DNA of 64,000 nt. Source: CAZJRQ01 sp964548535. Lineage in GTDB: Bacteria; Bacillota; Clostridia; Oscillospirales; Ruminococcaceae. Position numbers and translations under genes: made by a program. The notes under the pieces were generated by a model. The model searched no databases and was not told the origin of the DNA. It was given only the letters and a program-made list of their open reading frames with translations. Numbering within the stretch: the first letter of the stretch is position 1; each line of letters begins with the position of its first letter. Where the stretch lies: positions 53,100 to 117,099 of the forward strand of contig CAZJRQ010000004.1 of assembly GCA_964548535.1 (NCBI GenBank), given 5' to 3'. Positions 1 to 9,535 of the stretch are shown here, piece by piece.

Positions 1-2
1 TT

Positions 3-1712
3 GGAATTAACGGTTTGTTCCTTAAAGATTTGGTTAAGACAGTTGTTGACAATAATAAATGTGAGTATAATGAGCTTGAAGAAAAGTACGATTATATCGT
101 TAAGCTTTTGACAACTGAGGAGCAGAATTTTAATCTTACAATTGACCGCGGAATGAAAATTCTTGATGAATATATTGAAAAAATGCAGGCTGACGGCAAG
201 AGCGTTCTTGACGGTGAGTCGTGCTTTAAGCTATCGGACACTTACGGATTTCCAATTGATTTGACTAGGGAAATTGTTGAGGAAAAGGGACTTTCGTGTG
301 ATGAGGACGGCTTTAAGGTTGCTATGGATAAACAGCGTGAAATGGCTCGTGAGGCTAGAGGCGGTTCTAAGTACATGGGTGCTGACGAAACTGTTTTCCA
401 CCAAATTGATAAGGCTTTCCACACTGAATTTACTGGATATGATAGATTTGAAGATGATGCTGAAATTGCATTTATTGCTACTGATGACGAGATAATAGAA
501 AATGCTGGATGCGGTGAGGATATTTTCTATCTTGTATTCTCAAAAACTCCATTTTATGCTGAGAGCGGCGGACAGGTTGCTGATACAGGTATAATCACGA
601 CTGCTAGCGGTAAGTGTGAAGTTTTGGACGTTCAAAAGGTTGTCGGCGGAAAATTTGCTCATAAGGTTAAAGTTGTTGAGGGCGGAATTTCTAAGGGTCA
701 AATGGCTCATCTTTCTGTAAATAAATTAAATAGAATTTCTATTATGAGAAATCACTCATGCGCACATTTGTTACAGTCTGCATTGATTAGCGTTTTGGGA
801 GAGCATGTTCATCAGGCAGGTCAGCTTGTTGACGGTGAAAGACTAAGATTTGACTTCTCACACTTCAATGCTATGACTAATGAGGAAAAAGACAAGGTTG
901 AAAGTCTTGTAAATCAGTATATTTTCTCTGCACTTAATATTACAATGAAAGAGATGCCAATTGCTGAGGCTCAAAAGCTTGGCGCTATGGCTTTGTTCGG
1001 CGAGAAGTACGGCGATGTTGTACGAGTTGTAACTGTTGGCGAGGGTGACCATACTGCATCTATCGAATTCTGCGGTGGTACTCATCTTGATAACACTGCT
1101 AAAATCGGCTTGTTTAGAATTGTGTCTGAAAGCTCAGTTGCTTCTGGAGTAAGACGTATTGAGGCTGTTACTGGTTTTGGAGTTATGAAGCTTATTCATC
1201 AGGATAACGATATTATTAACAAGGCTGCTGAAATGCTGAAAATTGCAAATCCTATGGAGCTTGTTAAGCGATGTGTTACTGTCGTTCAGGACATCAAAAA
1301 ACTTGAGCGTGAGCGTGATGAATTGCAGTCACAAATTGCAAATATGAGAACACAAAATCTGTTTGATAACGCTGTTGACGTAAATGGAATTAAGGTAATT
1401 GTTGCTAATTTAGGGGATATTAAGACTGATATGCTTAGAAAAATTTCTGACGATGTTAAGGCTAGAGCTGGTGATTATCTATGCGTAATTGCTGGAGTTG
1501 ACGGTGAAAAGGGTAATTTTGCTGTTGCTTGCGGTAAGGACGGAATTGCTAAGGGTGTTCATTCTGGAAAGATTGCTGGCAAAGTTGCGGCTTTGACTGG
1601 CGGTAAGGGTGGCGGACGTCCTGATTCAGCTATGGCTGGTGTTGGCGATGTTACTAAGGTTGACGCGGCTCTTGAAAATGCAATAGAAATAGTTAAGGAA
1701 TTTATGAAATAA
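3..1712 (+). CDS. alaS: Alanine--tRNA ligase, C-terminal two thirds (5' end outside window)
   Basis: The frame is already open at the left edge, so about 300 residues, including the class II catalytic core, are missing. What remains matches AlaRS: the editing-domain zinc ligands are visible as HSCAH (nt 753-767) and CGGTH (nt 1071-1085), followed by a coiled segment and the DHHA1/C-Ala domain ending in a GGKGGGRPDSAMAG motif. The enzyme charges tRNA-Ala and hydrolyses mischarged Ser/Gly-tRNA. The stop lies 17 nt before the HIT gene start, so the two are probably co-transcribed. The family call is very secure; no internal start need be invoked. Confidence 0.97.
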   Translation, partial: GINGLFLKDLVKTVVDNNKCEYNELEEKYDYIVKLLTTEEQNFNLTIDRGMKILDEYIEKMQADGKSVLDGESCFKLSDTYGFPIDLTREIVEEKGLSCDEDGFKVAMDKQREMAREARGGSKYMGADETVFHQIDKAFHTEFTGYDRFEDDAEIAFIATDDEIIENAGCGEDIFYLVFSKTPFYAESGGQVADTGIITTASGKCEVLDVQKVVGGKFAHKVKVVEGGISKGQMAHLSVNKLNRISIMRNHSCAHLLQSALISVLGEHVHQAGQLVDGERLRFDFSHFNAMTNEEKDKVESLVNQYIFSALNITMKEMPIAEAQKLGAMALFGEKYGDVVRVVTVGEGDHTASIEFCGGTHLDNTAKIGLFRIVSESSVASGVRRIEAVTGFGVMKLIHQDNDIINKAAEMLKIANPMELVKRCVTVVQDIKKLERERDELQSQIANMRTQNLFDNAVDVNGIKVIVANLGDIKTDMLRKISDDVKARAGDYLCVIAGVDGEKGNFAVACGKDGIAKGVHSGKIAGKVAALTGGKGGGRPDSAMAGVGDVTKVDAALENAIEIVKEFMK

Positions 1713-1728
1713 AGGGAGGTAAATTGTT

Positions 1729-2070
1729 ATGAAAGATTGCTTGTTTTGTAAAATTGCGAATGGTGAAATTCCTTCAAACAAGATCTATGAGGACGAATTA
1801 GTTTATGTTTTTGAGGACATTGCTCCTACTGCACCGATTCACTATTTGCTGATACCTAAAGAGCACATTTCTACGCTTGATGAGATTACATCTGAAAACA
1901 GCTCTGTTATTGCTCATATTTACGAGGTTATCGCAAAGCTGTCCAAAGAATTGGACTTGAAAGACGGCTTTAGAGTAGTATCAAACTGTGGTGAACAGGC
2001 TGGACAGACAGTTTTTCATATACATTTTCATCTTCTTGCAGGCAGACCTTTAACTTGGCCAGCTGGCTAA
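1729..2070 (+). CDS. HIT-family nucleotide-binding hydrolase (Hint-like)
   Basis: A 113-residue protein with the histidine triad HIHFH at residues 97-101 close to the C-terminus and the N-terminal CLFCKI..GEIPS pattern typical of bacterial Hint/HinT. Family members hydrolyse adenosine 5'-phosphoramidates and acyl-AMP; the physiological substrate is usually unknown. The length is normal for the family. The start has a strong GGGAGG site 8-9 nt upstream. It sits between alaS and comEC, a common housekeeping setting. Confidence 0.93.
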   Translation: MKDCLFCKIANGEIPSNKIYEDELVYVFEDIAPTAPIHYLLIPKEHISTLDEITSENSSVIAHIYEVIAKLSKELDLKDGFRVVSNCGEQAGQTVFHIHFHLLAGRPLTWPAG

Positions 2071-2093
2071 ATTAGGCGATTTGAGGCGTATCT

Positions 2094-4088
2094 GTGACAC
2101 GAAAATTTGCTTGGTGGGGATTTTCATTCCTACTTGGATTGGTACTTTTTTCTTTAGATTTTGGCGAGAGTTTTGTAGCTTTAATAATCTCTTTGCTGTC
2201 CGCAGGCACGCTGGTATTTATAGCTTTCAAAAAATATCGGGTGTATGCTTTTTCTGTGGTAGCTTGTGCTGTTTTTGGCCTGCTTTGCGGACAGGCATAT
2301 ACCCTTTATTGCTATGAGAATATAGTGTCAAAAGCTGGTAGTGATGTGGTTTTAGACGGATATATAACTGATTTTTCGTACATCGGTTCTGATACTTGTC
2401 TGATAACTGTCAAAGGTCGGATTAATGGGGGAAAGCGGACGAAGATTACTTATTTTGTTGAAAATGATGATTTCGATTATTATCAAAGGGTTGTTGTCAG
2501 CGGTAAAGTTAAGGATATTGAGGACAGCATAAAGTTTGAGTCGCAAAGCTATTATCGTACTAAGTGTGTGTTTTTGCAGGGCGACGGCATGCCTAAGGTC
2601 GAGATTTCTGATGAAAATTCGAATGTTTTGATGCGTGAGATTTTGCGCTTTAGGGACAGAGTATCTTATCAAATTTCTCAAAATGTTGGTGAGCGTGAGG
2701 GTGCGTTTTTGGTTGCTATGCTTTGCGGTGACAAATCTCAGCTTGATAATGTTACTAAAACTCAGCTGTACAAGAGTGGTATTGGGCATGTGTTTTCAGT
2801 TTCTGGAATGCATTTGAATATTGCTGTGCTGTTCTTTGGATTTTTGATTACGCCGATTATAAGTTCTAAGAAAATTCGTTTTTTTATTACTGAAATTATG
2901 ATAGTTGCTTTTGTCGCATTTGCAGGATTTTCGCCGTCAGTTGTCCGAGCAGGGATTATGCTAACTGCTGTTATTTCTGCTGATGTTTTTAGAAGGCGCG
3001 CTGACGCTTTGAATTCGTTGGGAATTTGCTGTGTGATTATGTGTCTGATTAATCCATATGTTGTTGCTGACCCGTCATTTATATTATCATTTGCTGGTGC
3101 GTTCACTGTTGGTGTGATTTATCCTAAAATATCTCGCATTGTTGGGAATATCCCACTTAAAAATATAGTCAAATCAGCGATAATGGTTACTTTAATTTCG
3201 CTTGTGACTATGCCTATTTGTGCGATACTGTTTTCGGAGGTTTCAATAATTTCTCCGCTTACTAATTTGATTCTCGCGCCAATTTGTACTGTGGCACTTT
3301 ATTTAGTTTTGCTTTCGATTATTTTAGGCGGTTCAGGCTTTTTAGCTGTACCGATTTTAAAGCTTGCTGGAATGGTAATTGGTTTTGTTTTGAAAATTGT
3401 GGACTGGATTGTTCAACTGAATTTTACAACGGTAGGCTCTGAGCACTATAAGGTGATTTTGTTTTTTGGATTAGTGTCGCTGGCTGGAATTTGGCTGACT
3501 ATGCATTATAAGAAGATAAGGATTTATATTGCGACTGTTTTGGCGGTTAACGTTGGAATTTTCATGTTGGTTCAGGGTTCACGGCTTGCTGATATGGACA
3601 AGGTTCATATAGTAATTCTGCCTAACGGTAGTGATTGCACTGCGGTTGTTTATCAAAACGGTGCAGCGTTTTTGCTAGATTTATCGTCAAATGGTGATTT
3701 GAAATATTCGGTTGGACAGCTGTTTTCGACTAGAGATATTCACTACTTAAAGGGTGCATTTATTCAGTGTGGATATTATTACAGCAGGAAAATTTATGAT
3801 GAAAACTTGTTTTTGACTGCGGAAAACTATTTTTCTGACGTTGATTATGCAGACGCGAATTTAGTTAATGAGGGTAGTACAGTAGGGTTTTCGGATATGA
3901 AAATTTCGCGTACTGATAGTGGATATTTGGTGGATGTTTTTGGTAATGGAATTACGGTTGAGTCACATGAATTACTAATTGATGGAAAGATTTTTGATTA
4001 TTCAGAGGAAGAATATCCTTTGGAGTTTGTTATAACGGATGAAGATTTTGAGGTAAGGAGGCTTGATTATGGCTATGTTAAGTTCTAA
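2094..4088 (+). CDS. comEC: ComEC/Rec2 family DNA-uptake channel protein
   Basis: A 664-residue polytopic membrane protein starting at GTG, with N-terminal membrane segments, an OB-like soluble part (about residues 80-170), and a competence domain containing the signature GIGHVFSVSGMHLNI near residue 230. This is followed by a long run of membrane helices and a soluble C-terminal part (about 500-664). ComEC carries single-stranded DNA across the membrane during transformation. The C-terminal region is short and lacks an obvious full metallo-beta-lactamase metal motif. The gene overlaps holA by 20 nt. With dprA also in this window, competence is plausible, but ComEC is also kept in species never seen to transform. 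Confidence 0.93.
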   Translation: MTRKFAWWGFSFLLGLVLFSLDFGESFVALIISLLSAGTLVFIAFKKYRVYAFSVVACAVFGLLCGQAYTLYCYENIVSKAGSDVVLDGYITDFSYIGSDTCLITVKGRINGGKRTKITYFVENDDFDYYQRVVVSGKVKDIEDSIKFESQSYYRTKCVFLQGDGMPKVEISDENSNVLMREILRFRDRVSYQISQNVGEREGAFLVAMLCGDKSQLDNVTKTQLYKSGIGHVFSVSGMHLNIAVLFFGFLITPIISSKKIRFFITEIMIVAFVAFAGFSPSVVRAGIMLTAVISADVFRRRADALNSLGICCVIMCLINPYVVADPSFILSFAGAFTVGVIYPKISRIVGNIPLKNIVKSAIMVTLISLVTMPICAILFSEVSIISPLTNLILAPICTVALYLVLLSIILGGSGFLAVPILKLAGMVIGFVLKIVDWIVQLNFTTVGSEHYKVILFFGLVSLAGIWLTMHYKKIRIYIATVLAVNVGIFMLVQGSRLADMDKVHIVILPNGSDCTAVVYQNGAAFLLDLSSNGDLKYSVGQLFSTRDIHYLKGAFIQCGYYYSRKIYDENLFLTAENYFSDVDYADANLVNEGSTVGFSDMKISRTDSGYLVDVFGNGITVESHELLIDGKIFDYSEEEYPLEFVITDEDFEVRRLDYGYVKF

Positions 4089-5127
4089 CGATTTGGCTAA
4101 GAGAATTAAGGTATCTGATTTTGACAGGTTATATTATTTTTATGGTCACGATGTTGGTGCGTTGGAGCCTTATGCCAAAAAGCTTATAAAAAAGCTTTGT
4201 CCACCTGATAGTCAGGTCATGAATTTGCACCAATTCGATGGAAAAAGTCTTGATATAGGTGATTTTTGTGCCGCGTGTGAGGCTTTGCCAATGTTTGCCG
4301 ACCGTGTTGTTGTGACTATAAATGATTTGAACATGGATACTTTTGTTAAGTCTGACGGCGATGCACTACGTAAGATTTTATCAGATTTGCCTGAAACTAC
4401 AATAGTTGTAATTTATTCAACAGGTGTTGATTTATATAAGAATAAGAGATATTTGACCGATAAGAATAAGCGTTTTGCAGATTTTTGTGCTAAGCATGGC
4501 AGCAGCTGTGAATTTGCCTATAAGCGAGCTTCAGATATTGGCAGAGGTATTGCTGCAGCTGTTAAGAAGGCTGGATGCGATATTTCTAAATATGATGCTG
4601 AATATTTGGCTGACTGCTGTTTGTGCGATAGTTCGTTTGTAAATCAGGAGGTTCAAAAGCTAACTGCTTATGCGGTTAATAGGACTATAACTCGTGAGGA
4701 TATTGACGCTTTGTGCATTAAGCGTGTGGAGTCGGACGGATTTGCTCTTGCTATTAATATTTTGCGCTCTAGTGCTTCGATGGTTTTCAATCGAGTGCGT
4801 GAACTATCTGATCAAAACTATGAAGCTTTCGAGATACTTGGCGTGATAAGTTTTTCGATGACAGATTTATATCGTGCTAAGTTAGCTAGAGCGTCTGGTC
4901 GAACGGCTTCACATTGCACGGCTGATTTTAAATATCCTAGAAATCGCGAGTTCGCGGTGAAAAATGCGTACAACGAATGCGCAAATATGACCTGTGAGAG
5001 AATTAGACAGTCAATAAAGATTTTTTCGGATACAGATTTGCTTTTGAAAACTCGTTCTACTGGAAAAGCTGGAGATATGTTAGTTTTAGAGCAGGCAATT
5101 GCAAAGGCTATGGCTTTAAAATGCTAA
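4069..5127 (+). CDS. holA: DNA polymerase III subunit delta
   Basis: A 352-residue protein with the HolA pattern: an N-terminal 'YYFYGHD' start of the degenerate AAA+ fold, an FDGKSLD segment, and a C-terminal helical domain (LLLKTRSTGKAGDMLVLEQ). Delta is the clamp-loader subunit that opens the beta ring. I chose ATG 4069 because an AAGGAG site lies 8 nt before it; the upstream TTG in the same frame overlaps the ribosome site. It overlaps the 3' end of comEC by 20 nt, the usual comEC-holA arrangement in Firmicutes, implying translational coupling. Confidence 0.92.
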   Translation: MAMLSSNDLAKRIKVSDFDRLYYFYGHDVGALEPYAKKLIKKLCPPDSQVMNLHQFDGKSLDIGDFCAACEALPMFADRVVVTINDLNMDTFVKSDGDALRKILSDLPETTIVVIYSTGVDLYKNKRYLTDKNKRFADFCAKHGSSCEFAYKRASDIGRGIAAAVKKAGCDISKYDAEYLADCCLCDSSFVNQEVQKLTAYAVNRTITREDIDALCIKRVESDGFALAINILRSSASMVFNRVRELSDQNYEAFEILGVISFSMTDLYRAKLARASGRTASHCTADFKYPRNREFAVKNAYNECANMTCERIRQSIKIFSDTDLLLKTRSTGKAGDMLVLEQAIAKAMALKC

Positions 5128-5149
5128 TAATTATTTGAGGAGAAACCTA

Positions 5150-5737
5150 ATGGAAAAAATGAAAATCAAACAGGTTATTATTGTAGAGGGTAAATACGAT
5201 AAAATCAAGCTTTCGTCGTTTTTGGATACAGTAATTATCTGTACAAATGGGTTTCATATTTTTAAGGATAAGGAAACTGCTAGTCTGATTAAATACTACG
5301 CTGAAAATCGCGGGATAATAATTCTGACTGATTCAGATTCGGCTGGCTTTAAAATTCGAGGTCACCTAAAGGGGATTTGCCCTAAGGGTGAGATTATTAA
5401 TTTGTATATTCCTGATGTTTTCGGCAAGGAAAAGCGAAAGATTGCTCCTTCAAAGGAGGGTAAGCTTGGTGTTGAGGGAATTGATGTTGCGCTGTTAAGG
5501 GACACTTTTGACAAGGCTGGAATTACAAGTGAAAAAAGTGCAAATACAAATCCTTTGACTAAGCTTGATTTTTATCAGCTAGGACTTTCGGGAGGTCCGA
5601 ACAGTTCACAACTACGTAAAAATGTCGCTAAAAAGCTTAATTTGCCTGAGCTTATCACTGCAAATGCTTTGCTTGAATTTGTAAATACTATGTTTGAAAG
5701 AGATAAGTTTTTTGATTTTGTTAAAGAAATAATTTAG
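5150..5737 (+). CDS. rnmV: Toprim-domain ribonuclease M5-like protein
   Basis: A 195-residue protein opening with the Toprim signature VIIVEGKYDKIKL (catalytic Glu) and the second acidic motif ILTDSDSAG near residue 65, with a C-terminal helical region as in clostridial RNase M5 relatives (Toprim plus DUF4093). RNase M5 matures 5S rRNA; whether this version does so is inferred from family. The ATG at 5150 follows GAGGAG; the frame is open upstream but lacks a better-placed start. It lies 22 nt after holA and 13 nt before the MBOAT gene, apparently in the same operon. Confidence 0.82.
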   Translation: MEKMKIKQVIIVEGKYDKIKLSSFLDTVIICTNGFHIFKDKETASLIKYYAENRGIIILTDSDSAGFKIRGHLKGICPKGEIINLYIPDVFGKEKRKIAPSKEGKLGVEGIDVALLRDTFDKAGITSEKSANTNPLTKLDFYQLGLSGGPNSSQLRKNVAKKLNLPELITANALLEFVNTMFERDKFFDFVKEII

Positions 5738-5750
5738 GAGGAGGATTAGT

Positions 5751-7145
5751 TTGAGTTATTCGAGTATAACCTTTTTGTATTTTTTTCTGCCCGTTTTTAT
5801 GTGTATTTATGCAATAACAAAGGCTAAACATCGTTCTAAAATATTAATTCTTGGATCAGCTTATTTTATTTGGACGTTCTCACCATTTGGATTGATAAAT
5901 GTTGCTGTTTCGGCACTTACAGCTTATATGGGCGGAATACTTATATACAATTATCGTGAAGTGAAAAAGGTTAAAAAGGGAATTTTAATTGGGTGTGTTG
6001 TGCTCAATGTTATAATGTTTTTAGGGTTCGCTTACAGCAACTACAATCCGTTAGATGTTTTTAGCGGTTTAACTTGCGGAACGACACAGTACAGATTATA
6101 TACTTCTTTTGGAGTTTGTGTATATACATTACATAGCATTTCATACTGTGTGGATATTTATAGGGCGGAATACAAGCCTGAAACAAAATTTTCTGTTGTG
6201 TGCGCATATGTGGGTTTTATGCCAAGCTTAACTAGAGGTCCGATTTTGAATTTTGGTGATATTAAAGATACTCTTGTTGAGCCTGCTATAAAAAGCGAAA
6301 TGCTCTCTGACGGAATAGTTATGTTTTTGTGGGGACTTGCTGAAAAGGTTATTTTGGCAAATCAATTAAGCGTTTTTTGGCACGAGCTTACAGCTGTTGG
6401 AATTAAGAATATGTCTATTATTTTAGTTTGGATTGCTATGTTTGTTTTTGCTTTTTGGTTTTATTATGAATTTCAGAGCTTTTCACACATGGCAAGAGGT
6501 TTTTCACTCATGCTTGGATTTGAGATTCAGAAGGATTTTGAGTTTCCATTTGCAAAAAAATCGGTTCGTGAGGTTGTAAAAAGCCTAAATATATCGGTAT
6601 ATAAATGGGTAGATAGATATGTTTATAGATCTCTCGGCGGAGGAGAACGTAAAAATATTGTTACTTTTAGAAATGTATTTGTTTGTGCATTGATAATGAG
6701 CGCTTGGTATGGTTTTGGCTTAAACTTTATGTTATATGGAGCTTTTTTAGCTGTTATTATTTGTATAGAAATGCTTCTTGAAAAATGGATTGACCGCGCA
6801 ATTAAGCCTATAAGAATTTTGTTTACTAATTTAGTTATGCTTATTGCTATGGCTTTGTTTGCTGGCAAGGATTTTGGGCAAGGTTTTTTGTTCGTAAGAA
6901 GAATGTTTAGCAGCGGTACTGGTGTTGGCGTTGGTTTGTCAGGATATTTTATAAAATCCACAGCGTTTTTAATTATCGTTTGCATTATTTTGGCTACTCC
7001 GCTAGTGGAATATCTTCGTAAAAAATTTGACAATACTAAAATGGGAATGTACACAGTTTTAAAGCCAGTGATTATTCTAGCTTTACTTATTTTCTGTACG
7101 GCTTATATGTCAGCAGAAACTACTGTAAGTTATTTTCAGTTTTAA
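5751..7145 (+). CDS. MBOAT-family membrane-bound O-acyltransferase (AlgI/DltB-like)
   Basis: A 464-residue polytopic protein resembling AlgI: N-terminal 'SSITFLYFFLPVF', the segment MPSLTRGPILNF near residue 160, and a conserved stretch including FWFYYEFQSFSHMARG. The usual MBOAT catalytic-His region around residue 315 reads MSAWYGFGLNFMLYG, where AlgI proteins usually have an HG..W motif, so the catalytic His is not obvious here. The family transfers acyl groups (usually acetyl) across the membrane to extracellular polysaccharide. The TTG start follows a GGAGGAGG site. It is followed 23 nt later by a DHHW/AlgJ-like partner, the typical pair. Confidence 0.85.
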   Translation: MSYSSITFLYFFLPVFMCIYAITKAKHRSKILILGSAYFIWTFSPFGLINVAVSALTAYMGGILIYNYREVKKVKKGILIGCVVLNVIMFLGFAYSNYNPLDVFSGLTCGTTQYRLYTSFGVCVYTLHSISYCVDIYRAEYKPETKFSVVCAYVGFMPSLTRGPILNFGDIKDTLVEPAIKSEMLSDGIVMFLWGLAEKVILANQLSVFWHELTAVGIKNMSIILVWIAMFVFAFWFYYEFQSFSHMARGFSLMLGFEIQKDFEFPFAKKSVREVVKSLNISVYKWVDRYVYRSLGGGERKNIVTFRNVFVCALIMSAWYGFGLNFMLYGAFLAVIICIEMLLEKWIDRAIKPIRILFTNLVMLIAMALFAGKDFGQGFLFVRRMFSSGTGVGVGLSGYFIKSTAFLIIVCIILATPLVEYLRKKFDNTKMGMYTVLKPVIILALLIFCTAYMSAETTVSYFQF

Positions 7146-7168
7146 TATGAAAGAAAGGAAAATGCTAA

Positions 7169-8287
7169 GTGAAAAGGGTGCTTAACTATATCACTTCTGT
7201 TTTGTTTTTTAGCTTTATCATTATGTTTGCTATCAGTACAATTTTTGTTCAAAAAAAGGCAGACTACTATCAGATTAAAGATGCTGACATTAGTGCGCAT
7301 AAAAAGGCGGAAAATTATATTACTAGCAATTTTCCGCTTCAAAAGAATTGGAAGTCGCTATACAGCAGAATGGTTATTTCTACAGGACAGTCGCAGATTA
7401 ATGATGTCTGCGTGCTGGATAATAAAATGATTGAGATTTTTGATAGTGTTGATAATAAAAAAATAGAACAGTCGATTGAAAGTATTAATGAGTTTTGTGG
7501 TGAAAACCAAAAAAAGTCTGTGTATGCTATGCTTGTTCCAACTGCTTCTGGAATTTACAGTGCCGATTTGCCTTTGTCATCATCTGCTGTTGATCAAGAA
7601 AAGCTTATTGATGATATTTACTATAAGTTAGACAAGAAAATTGTGACTTTAGATGCATATAATCCGCTGTTTTCAGCTAGAGATGATTATATTTATTTTA
7701 GAACTGATAATCGTTGGACTGCTTTTGGAGCTTATTATACCTATGCTGGTGTTATCAATAAAATGGGCTTTAAAGCTATTGATCTTTCGAATTATGATGT
7801 TGAATATGTTGACAGAAATTTCTTGGGAAATCTGTATGATAAGACATATTATGGCGGTGTTGCTGCCGATTCTATAAATTTGTTTAAGAATAAAAAGGGC
7901 AGCTATGTGAAAGAGACGATATCATATAGCGGTCAGCAGAAGTTTACATCTAATTCAGTCTATAATCATGCTGGACTTAAATCTGACGATAAATATAATA
8001 TTTTTTTGAATGGTGACTACTATAAAAAAAGCTCGATTTTCACTTCTAGCTCTAACGATGAAAATTTGCTGATAATTAAGAGCAATTATGCAAACTGTTT
8101 TGTTCCGTTTTTGACTCCGCACTACAAGCAAATTACTTTGGTCGATTTAAATCAGCTCGATGAGGGTGAGCGACTTGAGGATGTTGTTAATGTTAGCAAT
8201 TATGATGATATTTTGTTTTTGTATGATGTTGAAAGTTTTAATAAATGTGGTAAATTTAATTTGATTAATTCTCAAGAAAAACCTTGA
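7169..8287 (+). CDS. DHHW/AlgJ-like protein with altered catalytic motifs
   Basis: A 372-residue protein with one N-terminal membrane anchor (about residues 5-25) and an extracytoplasmic domain, starting at GTG behind AAGAAAGGAA. The C-terminal IIKSNYANCFVPFLTPHY and the central FRTDNRWTAFGAYY align with DHHW-family proteins, the partners of MBOAT acyltransferases. Family members usually read D-H-H-W and K-D-S-Y at these places; here they read D-N-R-W and K-S-N-Y. The catalytic Asp-His-Ser set therefore looks degraded. It may be a pseudoenzyme that still assists the MBOAT protein, or use other residues. The family call rests on motif context. Confidence 0.75.
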   Translation: MKRVLNYITSVLFFSFIIMFAISTIFVQKKADYYQIKDADISAHKKAENYITSNFPLQKNWKSLYSRMVISTGQSQINDVCVLDNKMIEIFDSVDNKKIEQSIESINEFCGENQKKSVYAMLVPTASGIYSADLPLSSSAVDQEKLIDDIYYKLDKKIVTLDAYNPLFSARDDYIYFRTDNRWTAFGAYYTYAGVINKMGFKAIDLSNYDVEYVDRNFLGNLYDKTYYGGVAADSINLFKNKKGSYVKETISYSGQQKFTSNSVYNHAGLKSDDKYNIFLNGDYYKKSSIFTSSSNDENLLIIKSNYANCFVPFLTPHYKQITLVDLNQLDEGERLEDVVNVSNYDDILFLYDVESFNKCGKFNLINSQEKP

Positions 8288-8312
8288 AAAAAGTCTATTG
8301 TTGTGATATAAT
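8284..8312 (+). promoter_or_regulatory. Sigma-A-type promoter for pyrB
   Basis: TTGAAA (8284-8289), a 17-bp spacer and TATAAT (8307-8312), preceded by TGTGA. The -35 starts over the stop codon of the DHHW gene, so the transcription unit begins here. Confidence 0.8.
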
Positions 8313-8348
8313 AGTATAAATATAAAAGTGACGAAAGGCTGGTTTTTT

Positions 8349-9434
8349 ATGAGTGGTTTTACGGAGAATATTAATTTAATTGATTTGAATGATTATCCTG
8401 TTTCGTGGTGGAAAAGCTTGCTCCAACTTGGTCATGATATTAAAGAAAATCCTGAAGAATATAGTGAATCATGTAAGGGTAAAATAATGGGAACTTTGTT
8501 TTATGAGCCCTCGACTAGAACTCAAATGTCCTTTCAAACGGCTATGCTTAGACTTGGCGGTACTATTATTGGTTTTGATAATCCAGAAACGTCGTCAGTT
8601 GCTAAGGGTGAAAATATCAAGGATACAACAAAGATTGTTTCGGGGTATGCGGATATAATGGTTATGCGTCATCCTGTTGCGGGTTCGGTTAAGGCGGCGG
8701 CACTTACTGCTGATTGTCCTGTTATTAACGCTGGCGACGGCGGACATCTTCACCCTACTCAAACACTTACTGACCTTATGACTTTTATGGAAGAAAAGGG
8801 TACACTTGAAAATCTTACAATTGGTTTGTGCGGAGATTTGAAGAACGGACGAACTGTTCATTCTCTTATCAAGGCAATGTCTTGTTTTAAGGGAAACAAG
8901 TTTGTGCTGATTTCTACAAAAGAGCTTGCATTGCCTATGTATATTAAGGATATTTTGTCAGCTAGCGGCCTTGAGTATAAGGAAGTTACTAGTCTTGATG
9001 ACGTAATGGGCGAGCTTGATGTTTTGTATATGACTAGAATTCAGCGTGAAAGATTTGCAAATGACGAGGAATATCATTTGCAAAAGGGAAGTTTTATTCT
9101 TGATAAAGCAAAAATGCTTAACGCTAAATCGGATCTTATCGTTCTTCATCCATTGCCTAGAGTTGATGAAATTTCTATTGAGGTTGACGATGATGCGAGA
9201 GCTTGTTATTTTAAACAGGCTAAGTACGGAATGTATATAAGAATGGCTTTGATTTTGACTATTTTGAAAAACAACGCCAATCCGGCACAGCTTATTTATG
9301 GTAGGGTAATTCCTGGAGTTAGGTGTTCAAATCCGAGTTGCATTACAAATCACGAAGAATATTTGCCAAAATATTTCATGGGAAACGGTGAAACAGTTGT
9401 ATGCGAATATTGTGATGAGAGAACTTTAATATAA
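8349..9434 (+). CDS. pyrB: Aspartate carbamoyltransferase fused to a PyrI-type zinc domain
   Basis: A 361-residue protein. Residues 1 to about 310 are the catalytic chain: carbamoyl-phosphate loop FYEPSTRTQMSF, GDGGHLHPTQTLTDL, GDLKNGRTVHSL and HPLPRVDEI. The last roughly 45 residues carry Cys326, Cys331, Cys352 and Cys355 in CSNPSC..CEYC, which matches the zinc-binding domain of the regulatory chain PyrI. The nucleotide-binding allosteric domain of PyrI is absent. It makes carbamoyl-aspartate in pyrimidine synthesis. ATG 8349 was chosen for the GAAAGG site upstream. No other pyr genes are adjacent; it has its own promoter and terminator. Confidence 0.92.
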   Translation: MSGFTENINLIDLNDYPVSWWKSLLQLGHDIKENPEEYSESCKGKIMGTLFYEPSTRTQMSFQTAMLRLGGTIIGFDNPETSSVAKGENIKDTTKIVSGYADIMVMRHPVAGSVKAAALTADCPVINAGDGGHLHPTQTLTDLMTFMEEKGTLENLTIGLCGDLKNGRTVHSLIKAMSCFKGNKFVLISTKELALPMYIKDILSASGLEYKEVTSLDDVMGELDVLYMTRIQRERFANDEEYHLQKGSFILDKAKMLNAKSDLIVLHPLPRVDEISIEVDDDARACYFKQAKYGMYIRMALILTILKNNANPAQLIYGRVIPGVRCSNPSCITNHEEYLPKYFMGNGETVVCEYCDERTLI

Positions 9435-9443
9435 TATGATTTT

Positions 9444-9474
9444 AGGGGTTTGCTTATTTGCAGACCTCTTTTTT
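9444..9474 (+). terminator. Intrinsic terminator after pyrB
   Basis: A 10-bp stem (9444-9453 with 9460-9469, two G-U pairs), a 6-nt loop and a T run. Confidence 0.9.
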
Positions 9475-9535
9475 GTAATTGTTGAATTTTGCAAAGTCAT
9501 CATGATTTGTTCATAATTATTTTGGTTAAAATTAA

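Noticed and set aside
2352..2789. A 145-codon minus-strand frame inside comEC
   Set aside because: No ribosome site or promoter, and the plus-strand comEC signature runs straight through it.
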